A stretch of DNA of 64,000 bases from NCBI RefSeq assembly GCF_032062135.1, contig NC_092859.1:33793313-33857312 (forward strand), given 5' to 3'. This document shows positions 57,401-64,000 of this stretch, piece after piece. Both the position numbers and the translations under genes were made by a program. Under the pieces are notes generated by a model, which ran no database searches, had not been told where the DNA came from, and saw only the letters and a list, made by a program, of their open reading frames with translations. How positions within the stretch are numbered: the stretch's first letter is position 1; each line of letters begins with the position of its first letter. The stretch comes from Pyxicephalus adspersus. Lineage: Eukaryota; Chordata; Amphibia; Anura; Pyxicephalidae.

Positions 57401-60093
57401 GCATTCAAATTTCAGCATTAGGGGCAAAAACAAACAAAAGTGAAATCATGTGTTTAAAAAATGAATCATCATTCATAATTCTTTAAAAAATGTATAGTTG
57501 TCATTTTAACACAGAGCACTGCGTCGGGCTGGCCATACACAAAATAAATCCTGTTTTAGAACAATTCAACAAAAACAGTGGGATTAAGCAATTTTTAGAG
57601 AAAAACACAATCAACGTCCAATTGTCCTAACAGATTAGTAAATTCTTCTTTGCAGATGGCTTGATATTTATATGATTAATGTATAGAATATTGTAGTCTA
57701 GAATATTTTGTAGTCTAAACACTAGTGGGACAACACAACAGGGGAAACAAGATGAGTTTTTGCAATTCTATCTTTAGCAAGCTACAATCACCAGTACACC
57801 ACAGATCACAAAGCCTATGTGCTCTCAAAACCATTTTATTTTCTAACTTTCTGACACTTTCTTTTCTTGCAGGAAAGTGGTTTGCCTCTCCATATCCTTA
57901 TCACTGCAATTTGTTTATCAGTAATCATACTAATTGTGGTTGCTGTGCTGATTCTAAAGTTTCGAGGTAAGTGCCACCATAGTTTTTTTAAAGAATACCT
58001 TTAATATATAGCATAGCTAGTTAACCCTACACATACAGCTTTTTTTCCCATTTACTAGATTTAGTTAAGTGGATTTATATTAAAGGAATCAGTCAGTATC
58101 ATGGGTTGGACTGTAATTCATACCGCTCTGTAGGTCATCTGCTACCGCATCCAATACCCCTGAAATCCCAGTGCACCGACTGACGGGCCTTAATATTACA
58201 TTTATAACATAAAAAGCCAGTGGTGGACAAAGCCTTCTGCAAGAACAAGTTGGAGTTCATAAGGGACACTTATTCACTGTCCATAGACAGATAGCCAGCC
58301 ATTCTGACATCACAGTCATGGTCCCAGAACAGACAAATGGGGATCAATCAGTAACATTCCCTTTACTTGTAGTACATATGACATCAGGAGGAAAAGGAGA
58401 AGCATCCTGCATACATCGGGTCTGGTTAGGCATGAAATTATGGATGTGTATGCTACCCAACACCACTTACATATTATGCACCTGGAGCATAATTAGGACA
58501 AGCATAAAGAATGCCCTCTGCTTCTCTTCTGCCCTAAAGATGAAAAATTTCTAGATTCACATGGAGGTTTCAAATCCACATGTTGTATAACGGGGTTCCT
58601 AATTTTTTAGCTTACGTTTGAGCTATAGCACAATCTAGATCAGACCATCCACTATGGAACCCCGAGGCCGGGGACGAAGATGCAGTTCACCCTTTGTCTT
58701 CTTGCTCCTCTAGCATTTAGCTTCTTTGAGGATCTGAATTGTACTGACAATCTGGAACCTTTTATCATACATTGAAATATGTGACTGACTGCTCCCAACA
58801 TTAAAAGGGAATCTTTAAAAAAGCTGGGAATGTGACATTTACCAAACATTTACTGCAGGTTAATCAATCACTGTAATTGAAAAATGCACTAGAAAAATAC
58901 ACTTGTAATAGGAGTTTAGTGAGTGGCATATTCACTGCTATATAGTGTAAATATACCCCTATGTGGTGGTGGCTGTATGCTGCCCCAGAACTTCCATCTT
59001 AGACCACACCTTATGTTGGCCATGCAAAAATCTAGCACTGGTTGTTACAGACAGATGTTGCCAATTTGGTTTTTGAGGCACCTAGCCTATCATGTACATT
59101 CTTTACTATTTAACAAGTCCCTCTAGAACATGTACATTTTTAGGAAAGTAAGGGCTTTTGGTCTACATACTTGAGATAGCCAAGAGTTACTTGCACTACT
59201 ACATTTAAAATATGAAGCCGTGTATTTTACTAGGCTATGCTATTACTTTACTATACTGGATCCCAGTGATGCCATTACCAAAACCCTCAAAACTAGGTTT
59301 CTGAGGCCATTTGGAAGCTCTGGTTTCTATGGTTTTATAACTGAAATGACAGTACATATATCTTCCTTGGTAATATAGCATCTAAAATGTCTCCATTTCT
59401 TGTTTTCAATCCAGGTAAAGACAGAGGGCGCTATCTTTTTGGCTTAGATCCCAGGTAAATATTAAGTTAACTATTAAAGATTTAAATCACGTTACATTAC
59501 ATTGAATATGTCCTAATGTTCTAGGTCCTTTCAGAACAACACAAAAATACTCCAATGCCAGGTATTACAATTTAACAATACTCTAACATTATTTTTCAAT
59601 GATATGACCACTACAGGAAGTAGTGTTGTCTAGGGAAAGGTCACCACATTCGGGAAGATGTTTTATTAACAACATGCAGTGAGACATACACCTTTTGCAA
59701 CCCACTGCTTTGTAGCCTGCAACTTGGACAAAAAGTAGAAATGGTTTTCCTCCTAACTGAAGATAAAGGAATTGGCCAAGCCATACAAAAAGTTTATAAC
59801 AAGTAATAACAGGGGCAGTCAACTATGTCTACTTTTAACCCCTATGTAAGCTCTACATTCACGATAAAAGTGCTAACAAGATATGTTTGCAACATACAGC
59901 TAAATCTCAAGCTCTTATATATGATTTTCCTGGTGCAAGATTCTTGGGATTCTTTTCTAATTTTCTGTATCTCCTCTACAGTTTAGAGTTAGTCAACCAC
60001 GCCGAAGTCCACCCATCAGAAACAGATGTTGAAATTTCACAGACAGTCACACTTGAAGTGGACAAAGTGGATGAAGGCAAACCTGGTTTATGA
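41110..60093 (+). CDS. TIM-family receptor (HAVCR1/TIMD4-like), complete, 8 exons, 389 aa
   Basis: TIM proteins are type I membrane receptors that bind exposed phosphatidylserine, mediating apoptotic-cell uptake and T-cell costimulation. Exons 41110-41158, 49886-50233, 51207-51587, 54743-54841, 56435-56481, 57873-57966, 59415-59454 and 59982-60093 have AG/GT borders and sum to 1170 nt in one frame. Residues 1-20 form the signal peptide (LTPAFLLLS core). Residues 21-132 form the IgV domain with cysteines 38, 52, 58, 63, 110 and 111 (the six-Cys TIM pattern), [12 protein letters not shown] and WFND at 118-121, the metal-ion-dependent phosphatidylserine site. Residues 133-259 are Thr/Pro-rich mucin; 260-308 the stalk with CEIC and an NVT glycosylation site; about 312-336 the membrane span; 340-389 the tail with one Tyr (RYLF). 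Length fits human TIM-1/TIM-4. No lesion seen. Which mammalian TIM is the ortholog cannot be settled by eye. Confidence 0.93.
42379..42528. repeat. Foldback MITE family B, copy 2
   Basis: GGGCTCTATTTATAAAACAG at the left is mirrored by CTGTTTGATAAATAGATCC; GGAATCTGACATTCC is mirrored by GGAATGTCAGATTCC. More symmetrical than copy 1 at 3091. Confidence 0.88.
43020..43230 (-). pseudogene. Tc1-like transposase C-terminal fragment
   Basis: The - strand open frame (69 codons) reads [33 protein letters not shown] and LQKLV, matching the end of Tc1 transposases around the PAQSPDLNP motif before the last catalytic Glu. The Pro after DLN is replaced and the rest of the gene is absent. Confidence 0.78.
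43510..43810 (+). repeat. Dispersed repeat D, copy 2
   Basis: GGAACGACCACTGTTATATTC, GGATGCAGCAGAGTGCC and CTCACTGGAAACCATTAC parallel 16130-16410. Class not determined. Confidence 0.55.
44577..44646 (+). repeat. LINE-2-like 3' tail fragment
   Basis: TTATTGTACAGCGCTGCATA then ATATGTTGGCGCTTTATAAA and an AAT-rich end. Confidence 0.75.
45128..45440. repeat. Composite frog repeat (GGGAGGAAACC...GGGAGAACATAC)
   Basis: TATTTATACGGTGCAGAC, GAGCTCACATTCAAATGTCC and TTTTTGGGAGGAAACC, then ACACAGGGAGAACATAC and CTCCATGCAGGTAGTGTCCC, ending GAGCTACCATGCCACC. The 3' part is a string found across fish and amphibian genomes. Same family as 48296-49080. Confidence 0.75.
45477..45645 (-). repeat. Dispersed repeat C, copy 2
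   Basis: Reverse complement of 15080-15232: CCAGCCCCTTGTAGCTGGGC, AGTAACCACCCAGTTG, GGGGCTGCCACCCACCTAC and AATTTCTTCCCACCCAGC. Confidence 0.75.
46284..46447 (-). repeat. LINE-2-like 3' tail fragment with (ATT)n
   Basis: (ATT)n, AATCAGGATTTATAAAGCACC, AACATATTACACAGTGTTG, then GGAGGAGGGGACCCCG and AGAGCCTACAATCTAGTAG. 46448-46800 holds degenerate repeats of a GACCATCTCTTGTAGCA.ACC word, about 50-60 bp apart. Confidence 0.85.
46448..46800. repeat. Degenerate tandem words (TCTGACCATCTCCTGTAGCA)
   Basis: Variants of GTAGTCTCTGACCATCTCC and TTGTAGCA recur about every 30-60 bp. A decayed minisatellite directly behind the LINE-2 tail. Confidence 0.6.
48296..49080. repeat. Composite frog repeat, split by a LINE-2 insertion
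   Basis: Left part 48296-48402 (CAGTATTTATACAGCACC, AAAGCCCATAGTCATGTCAC, GAGGCTCACAATCTAATGTC) and right part about 48925-49080 (GTGGGAGGAAACC, AGTACCCAGAGGAAACAC, GGGGGAGAACCTCC, CTGAGCCACTATGCTGC) form one element; 48404-48903 is inserted between them. Confidence 0.8.
48404..48903 (-). mobile_element. LINE-2-type retroposon, internally deleted and 5'-truncated
   Basis: On the - strand, 48903-48775 reads [20 protein letters not shown] and then [10 protein letters not shown]: the reverse-transcriptase catalytic block with YADD. About 48720-48650 gives [10 protein letters not shown], typical of the protein's C terminus. The 3'UTR follows with TAGATTGTAAGCTCTTCGGG and GCGCTATATAAATCC, ending in (ATT)n. 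Sequence between the YADD block and the C terminus is missing. This links the tail fragments elsewhere in the window to a LINE-2-type source. Confidence 0.88.
49605..49729. repeat. Foldback MITE family A, decayed remnant
   Basis: TAAAGCTCTCCAAGTCAGG, TAGACTATG, ATTGCTGGATCATACAGG and TCAATGAATCAT keep the order of the second subfamily with the centre deleted. Confidence 0.6.
49886..50233 (+). CDS. TIM exon 2, IgV domain
   Basis: Single exon for the whole V domain, phase 1 to 1, acceptor TTTTTTCAG, donor GTGCCA. Contains [63 protein letters not shown] and KINIRLNME, the canonical TIM order. Confidence 0.97.
50234..51206 (+). other. TIM intron 2
   Basis: No recognisable mobile element; AT-rich with a pyrimidine-rich part at 50690-50770. 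Confidence 0.5.
51207..51587 (+). CDS. TIM exon 3, mucin domain
   Basis: 127 codons, phase 1 to 1. Begins [15 protein letters not shown] with later TTPPPTTP and TTPPPTST: dense O-glycosylation targets. The second half is less repetitive with acidic patches (EPTDEE). The opposite strand gives a Val/Gly-rich shadow frame. Confidence 0.93.
52430..52580 (-). repeat. LINE-2-like fragment
   Basis: TATTTATAAAGAGCCAACATA and GCAGCGCTATCTATTTAAT join directly to GAAAAGATGGGTTTTGAGTGC (the FKRALKTH coding end seen at 48700), with the 3'UTR between deleted. Confidence 0.7.
52989..53208. repeat. Foldback MITE family A, near-complete copy
   Basis: GGCCTGATTTATTAAAGCTC, CAAGGCTGGAGAGAATACAC, CACCAGTGAAGCTGTGTGAT; mirrored by CACCCAGCTTCACTGATG, TATTCTCTCCAGCC and GAGAGCTTTCATAAATCAG. 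Central part holds AGTCATTTGCTATTTGCTAA. Confidence 0.9.
53695..53875. repeat. Foldback MITE family A, second subfamily
   Basis: AAAGCTATCCAAGACTGGAG, AAGATAGACTATCATG, AACCTGGGTGATCCAGCAAA, mirrored by TTTGCTGGATCACCCAAG. Inner arm matches 35022-35245. Confidence 0.85.
54743..54841 (+). CDS. TIM exon 4, stalk with CEIC
   Basis: 33 codons, phase 1 to 1: [20 protein letters not shown] then [13 protein letters not shown]. Acceptor ATTTCAG, donor GTAACC. Two cysteines outside the Ig domain are unusual for a TIM stalk. MITE A copies lie at 54924 and 55307 just downstream. Confidence 0.85.
54924..55132. repeat. Foldback MITE family A copy after TIM exon 4
   Basis: GGATCTGATTTATTAAAACTC, CAAGGCTGGAGAGAATACAC and CATCAGTTAAGCTGGGGGAT, mirrored by ATCACCCAGCTTCACTGG and TGTAGAGCTTTATTACATCA. 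Confidence 0.88.
55307..55454. repeat. Foldback MITE family A, 5'-truncated copy
   Basis: Starts inside the element at ACTGGATTGGATCTGGTCC and runs through ATCACCCAGG, GAAAGTGTATCCTCTCCAGC and GAGAGCTTTATTAAATCAGG. Confidence 0.85.
56435..56481 (+). CDS. TIM exon 5, stalk
   Basis: 47 nt: [15 protein letters not shown], acceptor TTTTACAG, donor GTAACC, phase 1 to 0. Carries an N-glycosylation sequon NVT. Small stalk exons are typical of TIM genes. Confidence 0.85.
57873..57966 (+). CDS. TIM exon 6, transmembrane segment
   Basis: [20 protein letters not shown] then [11 protein letters not shown]: a hydrophobic span followed by basic residues. Acceptor TTCTTGCAG, donor GTAAGT, phase 0 to 1. 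Confidence 0.93.
59415..59454 (+). CDS. TIM exon 7, cytoplasmic tail
   Basis: 40 nt: [13 protein letters not shown], acceptor AATCCAG, donor GTAAAT, phase 1 to 2. Contains the only tail tyrosine, in RYLF. Short tail exons are usual in the family. Confidence 0.8.
59982..60093 (+). CDS. TIM exon 8, end of tail and stop
   Basis: Completes a Ser codon, then [20 protein letters not shown] and [16 protein letters not shown], stop TGA at 60091-60093. Acidic tail without further Tyr. Acceptor CTCTACAG. Confidence 0.85.
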
Positions 60094-61500
60094 GAATGAG
60101 GAACTAATAGCATTTTTAAAGACTGATTTTTGCATTTCAAGCTTTCCAGCCAAGAAGAACTATTCATTTCGTTCATTTTTAACATAAAGGCATGTGAAAA
60201 TTGAAGACTATTTCTAACTTTTAATTTTTCACATCACAGCAAGATTCCAGCTACTGTCATCTAGTATAGGACAAGAAATAAAAGCAGAAATTGTTTGCCA
60301 TTGATAATAGAAGTTGGTTCTCACCAATACTCAAGGAGAAGTCTTCAAAAATATTTCCTGTTTTTTATGTCTTTTTACAATTTTTCAGCTTAAGGCTCTG
60401 CCTTGGCAGCAGATTCTCAGTACTCATTCTTTGTGCTAAAATGGTTGTACAAATATGCTGGTCTCCTTCTAAAAAATGTTATTAACCTGGTATAGGATAC
60501 TTTACATGAGTGTCAGGAAAGTGTCAAATTCCCTACTGAGGTGCCTGCATTTTATTGTGGGATGTGAAAGACTGTTAAATGATAATGATGAAATGATAAT
60601 GATAAAAGGCCCTCTACTCTACTATTTAAAAGATGGTTCTTCAGATACAGATTTGCGATGACAATCAGGAGTGACATGATTTCCAAATAAAGGTGATTTT
60701 TTTCTTCAGATTTTCTCAATGACGGTGGGTCATCACAACGCATCATTACACTGTCATGGTGTGCATGGTGGCATGGTGTCACCCCTTCAATAAGAAGGTC
60801 TATGACGCCATGCAGTAATAGTATGTTCTGAAGTTTTTGGTGTTCAAGGCAATGTTAGAGGTACCCTTGACGACTGAGAACTTTTAGAGGTAGACCGGTG
60901 TTAGTCTTATTTTAAGTATTATTATTAATGATGTCCTAACTAAAACCCTTTGTTGCAAGGATAACAGGTAACAAAAAATGATGTGACTATATTTAATAAA
61001 TTTACAAGAATGTTTCATATAAGTCACAAAACCCTCCCATATGCTAATATTGGATCGATGGGGCTTTATTATTCTATATGACATAAAGCGTTACTTGCTA
61101 TGTCTGCTTAAAATTTGTCAGTTGAATATTTCCTGTTCTTTAATAAACTAATGTACATTGATCTGTTTTATGTGTGTTACAAAAGTTATGATGTGAAATT
61201 TAAATCTATGTGCTGTTTCTTCCAGTTTATGACAATCTGTGCATTTTGAAAACATTTTTATGATATTTACCATATAGTTATTAGTAACATTGGGGTTTTC
61301 TAATTTTATAGCTCTGGCCATTGCCATCATAATGATTCGCCTCCTCTGCCCAGCTACATAAACCCTGTTATAACCTAAATGCACATTCCAGGATCACACA
61401 ATGCACCTGCACTGTCTTTTGTTGTACATATTGTTGCTTACTTTTTTGCACTTGATTTTGTATTTGTAATGATGAACTAACTCAAAAAATAAAATAGAAA
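60094..61500 (+). other. TIM gene 3' untranslated region
   Basis: AATAAA signals at 60277, 60686 and 61488 give three possible 3' ends. AT-rich, no further coding exon recognised. Confidence 0.6.
61488..61493 (+). terminator. Distal poly(A) signal of TIM gene
   Basis: AATAAA about 1.4 kb after the stop; nearer alternatives at 60277 and 60686. Confidence 0.4.
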
Positions 61501-61635
61501 ATGTTTTCAAATCAACATCTATGACATATTTTCATTTGGTATAATGTATCATAAAAATGTTTTAAAACACTGCATTAAATGTACTGGCTCATCGTCCAGT
61601 CTGGATTTGTGCAATTTAACCAGTTTCATTTTTTT

Positions 61636-61723
61636 CTTGGGGGGAACTTCTGGAGAGGTGGCAAGAAGAAAACACACAACTATAGGGAGAACAAACAACT
61701 TCATATAGGCTATGATGAAATTT
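61636..61723. repeat. Composite frog repeat fragment
   Basis: AGAAAACACACAACTATAGG, GAGAACAAACAACTTCATAT and ATGAAATTTAAAC are a decayed match to the GGAGGAAACC...GGGAGAACATAC repeat; the L1-like element is inserted in it. Confidence 0.55.
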
Positions 61724-61739
61724 AAACATTATTTCATTC

Positions 61740-62045
61740 GTGGCGAGATATTTCCGCACGGAAGGCATTACTGTGTTCCCCTCCCCTATGTCCCCCATCC
61801 TAGGACACCCCAAGTTCCCAACTAGCAGAAGAGACCCGATATATAGGATCTGGATTGAGAACGGTGTTTATCGTGCTTTTCATTTCCTGCATGCTATATG
61901 TTCTCTCAAGTTACTAGATATGACTATTTCTGTAAACTTGTATGCCTTTTCACGCTTTTATTTGCTTTTGCCATCTGTATATACTGGTTTGAGTTCTGTA
62001 ATTGTCTGTTTTTATTGGTTGCTAATAAAAAATAAAAAATAAAAA
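61740..62045 (+). mobile_element. L1/Tx1-like LINE insertion, 306 bp, with 16-bp duplication
   Basis: Flanked by the perfect duplication AAACATTATTTCATTC (61724-61739 and 62046-62061). The + strand encodes SPILGHPKFPTSRRDPIYR and IWIENGVYR, resembling the C-terminal part of L1/Tx1-clade reverse transcriptases. A 3' tail with TGTCTGTTTTTATTGG and (AAAAAT)n poly(A) follows. Heavily 5'-truncated, probably with an internal deletion. A typical retroposition product in the DNA just past the TIM 3'UTR. Confidence 0.85.
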
Positions 62046-62061
62046 AAACATTATTTCATTC

Positions 62062-62238
62062 TACAGACCATAGTAATGCACTGTGCCAGTTATAAGTAGC
62101 AGAGTTTATAAATTCACAATCCATAATAAAATGAATATCTCAGTTTAAAAGAAACACAAATAAACATATTCATCACTTTATTTTACAGTTTGTGTCTGTC
62201 TAAAAATTTTCTTCCATGTACCCCAATTTGATATATAT
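62062..62238. other. Short intergenic spacer
   Basis: AT-rich; nothing recognised. Confidence 0.5.
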
Positions 62239-62514
62239 ACAGTGCTGGAAAAAATAGAGACCACTTCAATTTATTCTTAAATCAGCATCCCTAAAGTAGG
62301 ACAACCATTCCACCTTTATGAGGTAATAGAAAGATGGTCACAAAACATCAAGCATAGCTGAGCTGTTTGATTTTTTGTAGAAAGAGTGGTGTGAAGTTAC
62401 GTAAAAGCAGTGTGAAAAACTGGTGGAGAACATGGCAAAAAAAGCATAAAACTGTGATTGCAAATCAGGGTTGTTCCACCAAATACTGATTTCTGATTAT
62501 TTTTTAGTCAAAAC
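62239..62514 (+). mobile_element. Tc1-like transposon 5' fragment
   Basis: Starts TACAGTGCTGGAAAAAATAG and AGAGACCACTTCAATTTATT, the terminal repeat style of a widespread vertebrate Tc1-like element; the following non-coding 250 bp has no intact frame. It is cut at 62515 by the second hAT element. Assignment is by resemblance to remembered family ends. Confidence 0.6.
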
Positions 62515-64000
62515 TAGTGTTGGTGTTCGATGTTGGGTCGTCCTTATGTTCGACCCGAATATGGCTGTTCAAATTTGGGTAGACCCGAACTGAATATCAC
62601 GTGTTCGCAGGTTCGCAGGAACTTCCCCATAATGCTGGGGCCTCCAGTAAGAGCAAGGATGCTCTCCTCCATCTTCATGGTGAAGTGCTGTAGCTAGATA
62701 GTTAGACTGTGTCACACTTACTATTAGTCAGATAGATAGTTGTATTGTACTGTATTGCTTCAGTCCTGTAGTCTACTGTACTCAGGTAGAGTGTTTCACT
62801 GTTAGTCAGATAGATAGATAGTGAGTCAGTCAGTGTGTTCCATACAGGCAGCCAGAGCCAGGGTACCCCGACGGTGTGCACACTATCACACTTGTACCGA
62901 GAGACAGCCAGACAGACACAGTGATGGACGTCACATTTGTATACTGTGCTGCATATTACAAGCATCACCGCTGAAGGAAAGTGCCACATACAACACACAC
63001 AGCGCACTTGCATTTTTTGAGTAAATCCCCCCCCCAAAAAAATAAAAATCCGTTTACCGTAAAAATTTACACTTTGTGAAGCATATTACCTCCAAAGTAT
63101 TTTGCAGTGTGTGAAGCGACACACACATTTCAACTATGTCTAGGAGGACATGTCCAAAGAGGAAGAGGCAGCTTTGCCATGGGTGGCAAGCAAAGCAGTA
63201 TGGATTTGTTTTTAACTGCAGACCCGAGAACAAGAAGCCAGCCAGGCCTTAGACATTGCTGTTGGTGGTGGGCGTCCATTATTACCGCACCTTGAACAAC
63301 AGGTAGTAGAGTACATGACCCAGCCTGGGTGAAGTGATTGCACCCCCTTTTCCTCCCAGTCCCAGACACAGGCCCAAACTGTAGCCCCTGATACTCCTCT
63401 TCCTATTACTTCTTCCTTCTTGGCTGGAAAGTCGAGGGTTGGAGAGGCGGAGTAGGACGCATTGCTTGAACACGCACAGTTGTTTCAGTCATCTGACAAA
63501 GAGAGTCAGTTCACAGGCTTTCCCTCCTCTTACTTTTCACTCCAACACTCTTCAAAGCCACTTCAAAGTGTCTCCAAAAGGCCGCTGCTTCCTTTCGGCA
63601 CATACAGGGAAACTGTCTCTTTTAATGATGATGATGTCCTTGATCCGACATGAGGCGAACAAGGAGATCATCATAGGCAGGAAGAGGAGAAAGAGGAAGA
63701 AGTGGAGGAGGAGGTTGCAGAGCGCCCTCAAATGGGGAGAGGGAGGAAGAAGGTATAAGCTGCCAACACTCTGTAGACTTCAAGTACCAGGGAGGCAAGT
63801 TATAGTCATCCATCGTTGGCAGCTGTCACCACAGCTGTGCCTCAACAACTGCGGACCACCACCACAAGCACCAGCTCCAGAGCACCTTTCGGCCCAATTC
63901 GCAGTTGGCCCGTGTGGGCTTTTTTTACTGTCCATAGTGATGACAACACTATAGTCATTTGCAAACTGTGTGCTCAGCACTTGAAACGAGGCAAAAACCC
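62515..64000 (+). mobile_element. Second hAT element, 5' part (continues beyond window)
   Basis: Begins TAGTGTTGGTGTTCGATG, the TAGTGTTGG end of a frog/fish hAT group, followed by repeated TTCG/CGAA words (GTTCGACCCGAA, GACCCGAACTG). The + strand carries a decayed BED-finger transposase start (about 63138 on). The candidate left 8-bp duplication is GTCAAAAC (62507-62514); the right end is not in the window. Different family from the element at 23890. Confidence 0.75.
63462..64000 (+). pseudogene. BED-finger hAT transposase, N-terminal part, decayed
   Basis: In the frame of 63462 the protein reads an acidic stretch (NDDDVLDPT, EEEKEEEVEEEV) and then the BED finger VWAFFTVHSDDNTIVICKLC followed by AQHLKRGKN at 63912-64000, with the first two Cys ligands; the His ligands lie past the window. 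In-frame TGA (after LDPT), TAA and TAG codons separate these blocks, so the copy is inactive. A possible start is the ATG at 63137-63139 (MSRRTCPKRKRQ), in another block. Confidence 0.78.

Larger units (their letters stand above)
55455..59981 (+). other. TIM introns 4-7 (outside exons and MITEs)
   Basis: Introns 54842-56434, 56482-57872, 57967-59414 and 59455-59981. AT-rich; 57520-57560 (GGGCTGGCCATACAC) resembles the start of a frog dispersed repeat. No other gene recognised; open frames here lack family similarity. Confidence 0.5.

Noticed and set aside
63439..63954. 171-codon + strand frame
   Set aside because: Different frame from the acidic/BED blocks of the hAT transposase; composition of a shadow frame.

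Overview
The window is vertebrate nuclear DNA, most likely from an anuran amphibian of the ranid or neobatrachian type. The reasons are: split genes with GT/AG introns whose exons encode caldesmon and a TIM-family receptor; LINE-2 3' tails of the type 'TAGATTGTAAGCTC...GCGCTATATAAAT'; and many foldback MITEs, hAT and Tc1 elements of kinds I associate with frog genomes. The species call is inference. No prokaryotic or viral genes, CRISPR arrays or tRNA genes were seen.

Layout. (1) 1-18500, + strand: the 3' part of CALD1 (caldesmon). Ten coding exons (1408-16983) join in frame to 359 codons plus stop, followed by a 3'UTR of about 1.5 kb. The exons cover the Glu/Arg-rich helix and the C-terminal actin/calmodulin/tropomyosin-binding region. 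The 5' part of the gene lies upstream of the window. (2) 18500-41100: a 22 kb intergenic region made largely of repeats. It holds a 5345-bp hAT transposon (23890-29234) with a perfect 8-bp target-site duplication and a decayed BED-finger transposase on the - strand, a 572-bp short derivative of the same family (31141-31712) with its own perfect 8-bp duplication, 55-bp and 51-bp minisatellites, a decayed Tc1 element split by a MITE, and a 301-bp assembly gap (35917-36217). (3) 41110-60093, + strand: a complete 8-exon TIM-family gene (HAVCR/TIMD4-like, 389 codons) with signal peptide, IgV domain carrying all six TIM cysteines and the WFND phosphatidylserine-site motif, Thr/Pro mucin exon, stalk, transmembrane segment and a tail of about 50 residues. 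Its 3'UTR runs to about 61.5 kb. (4) 61500-64000: a small L1/Tx1-like insertion with a 16-bp duplication, a Tc1-like fragment, and the 5' end of a second BED-finger hAT element cut by the window edge.

The two host genes are functionally unrelated (cytoskeletal regulator; phosphatidylserine/immune receptor). Their adjacency is notable because the human counterparts are on different chromosomes. The mobile elements record an order of insertion: MITE into Tc1, LINE-2 into an older composite repeat, L1-like into a fragment of that composite repeat, hAT into a Tc1-like fragment, and the short hAT into a minisatellite. I found no convincing undescribed gene system. The most informative signals are the intact TIM gene in an unexpected neighbourhood and the autonomous/non-autonomous hAT pair.
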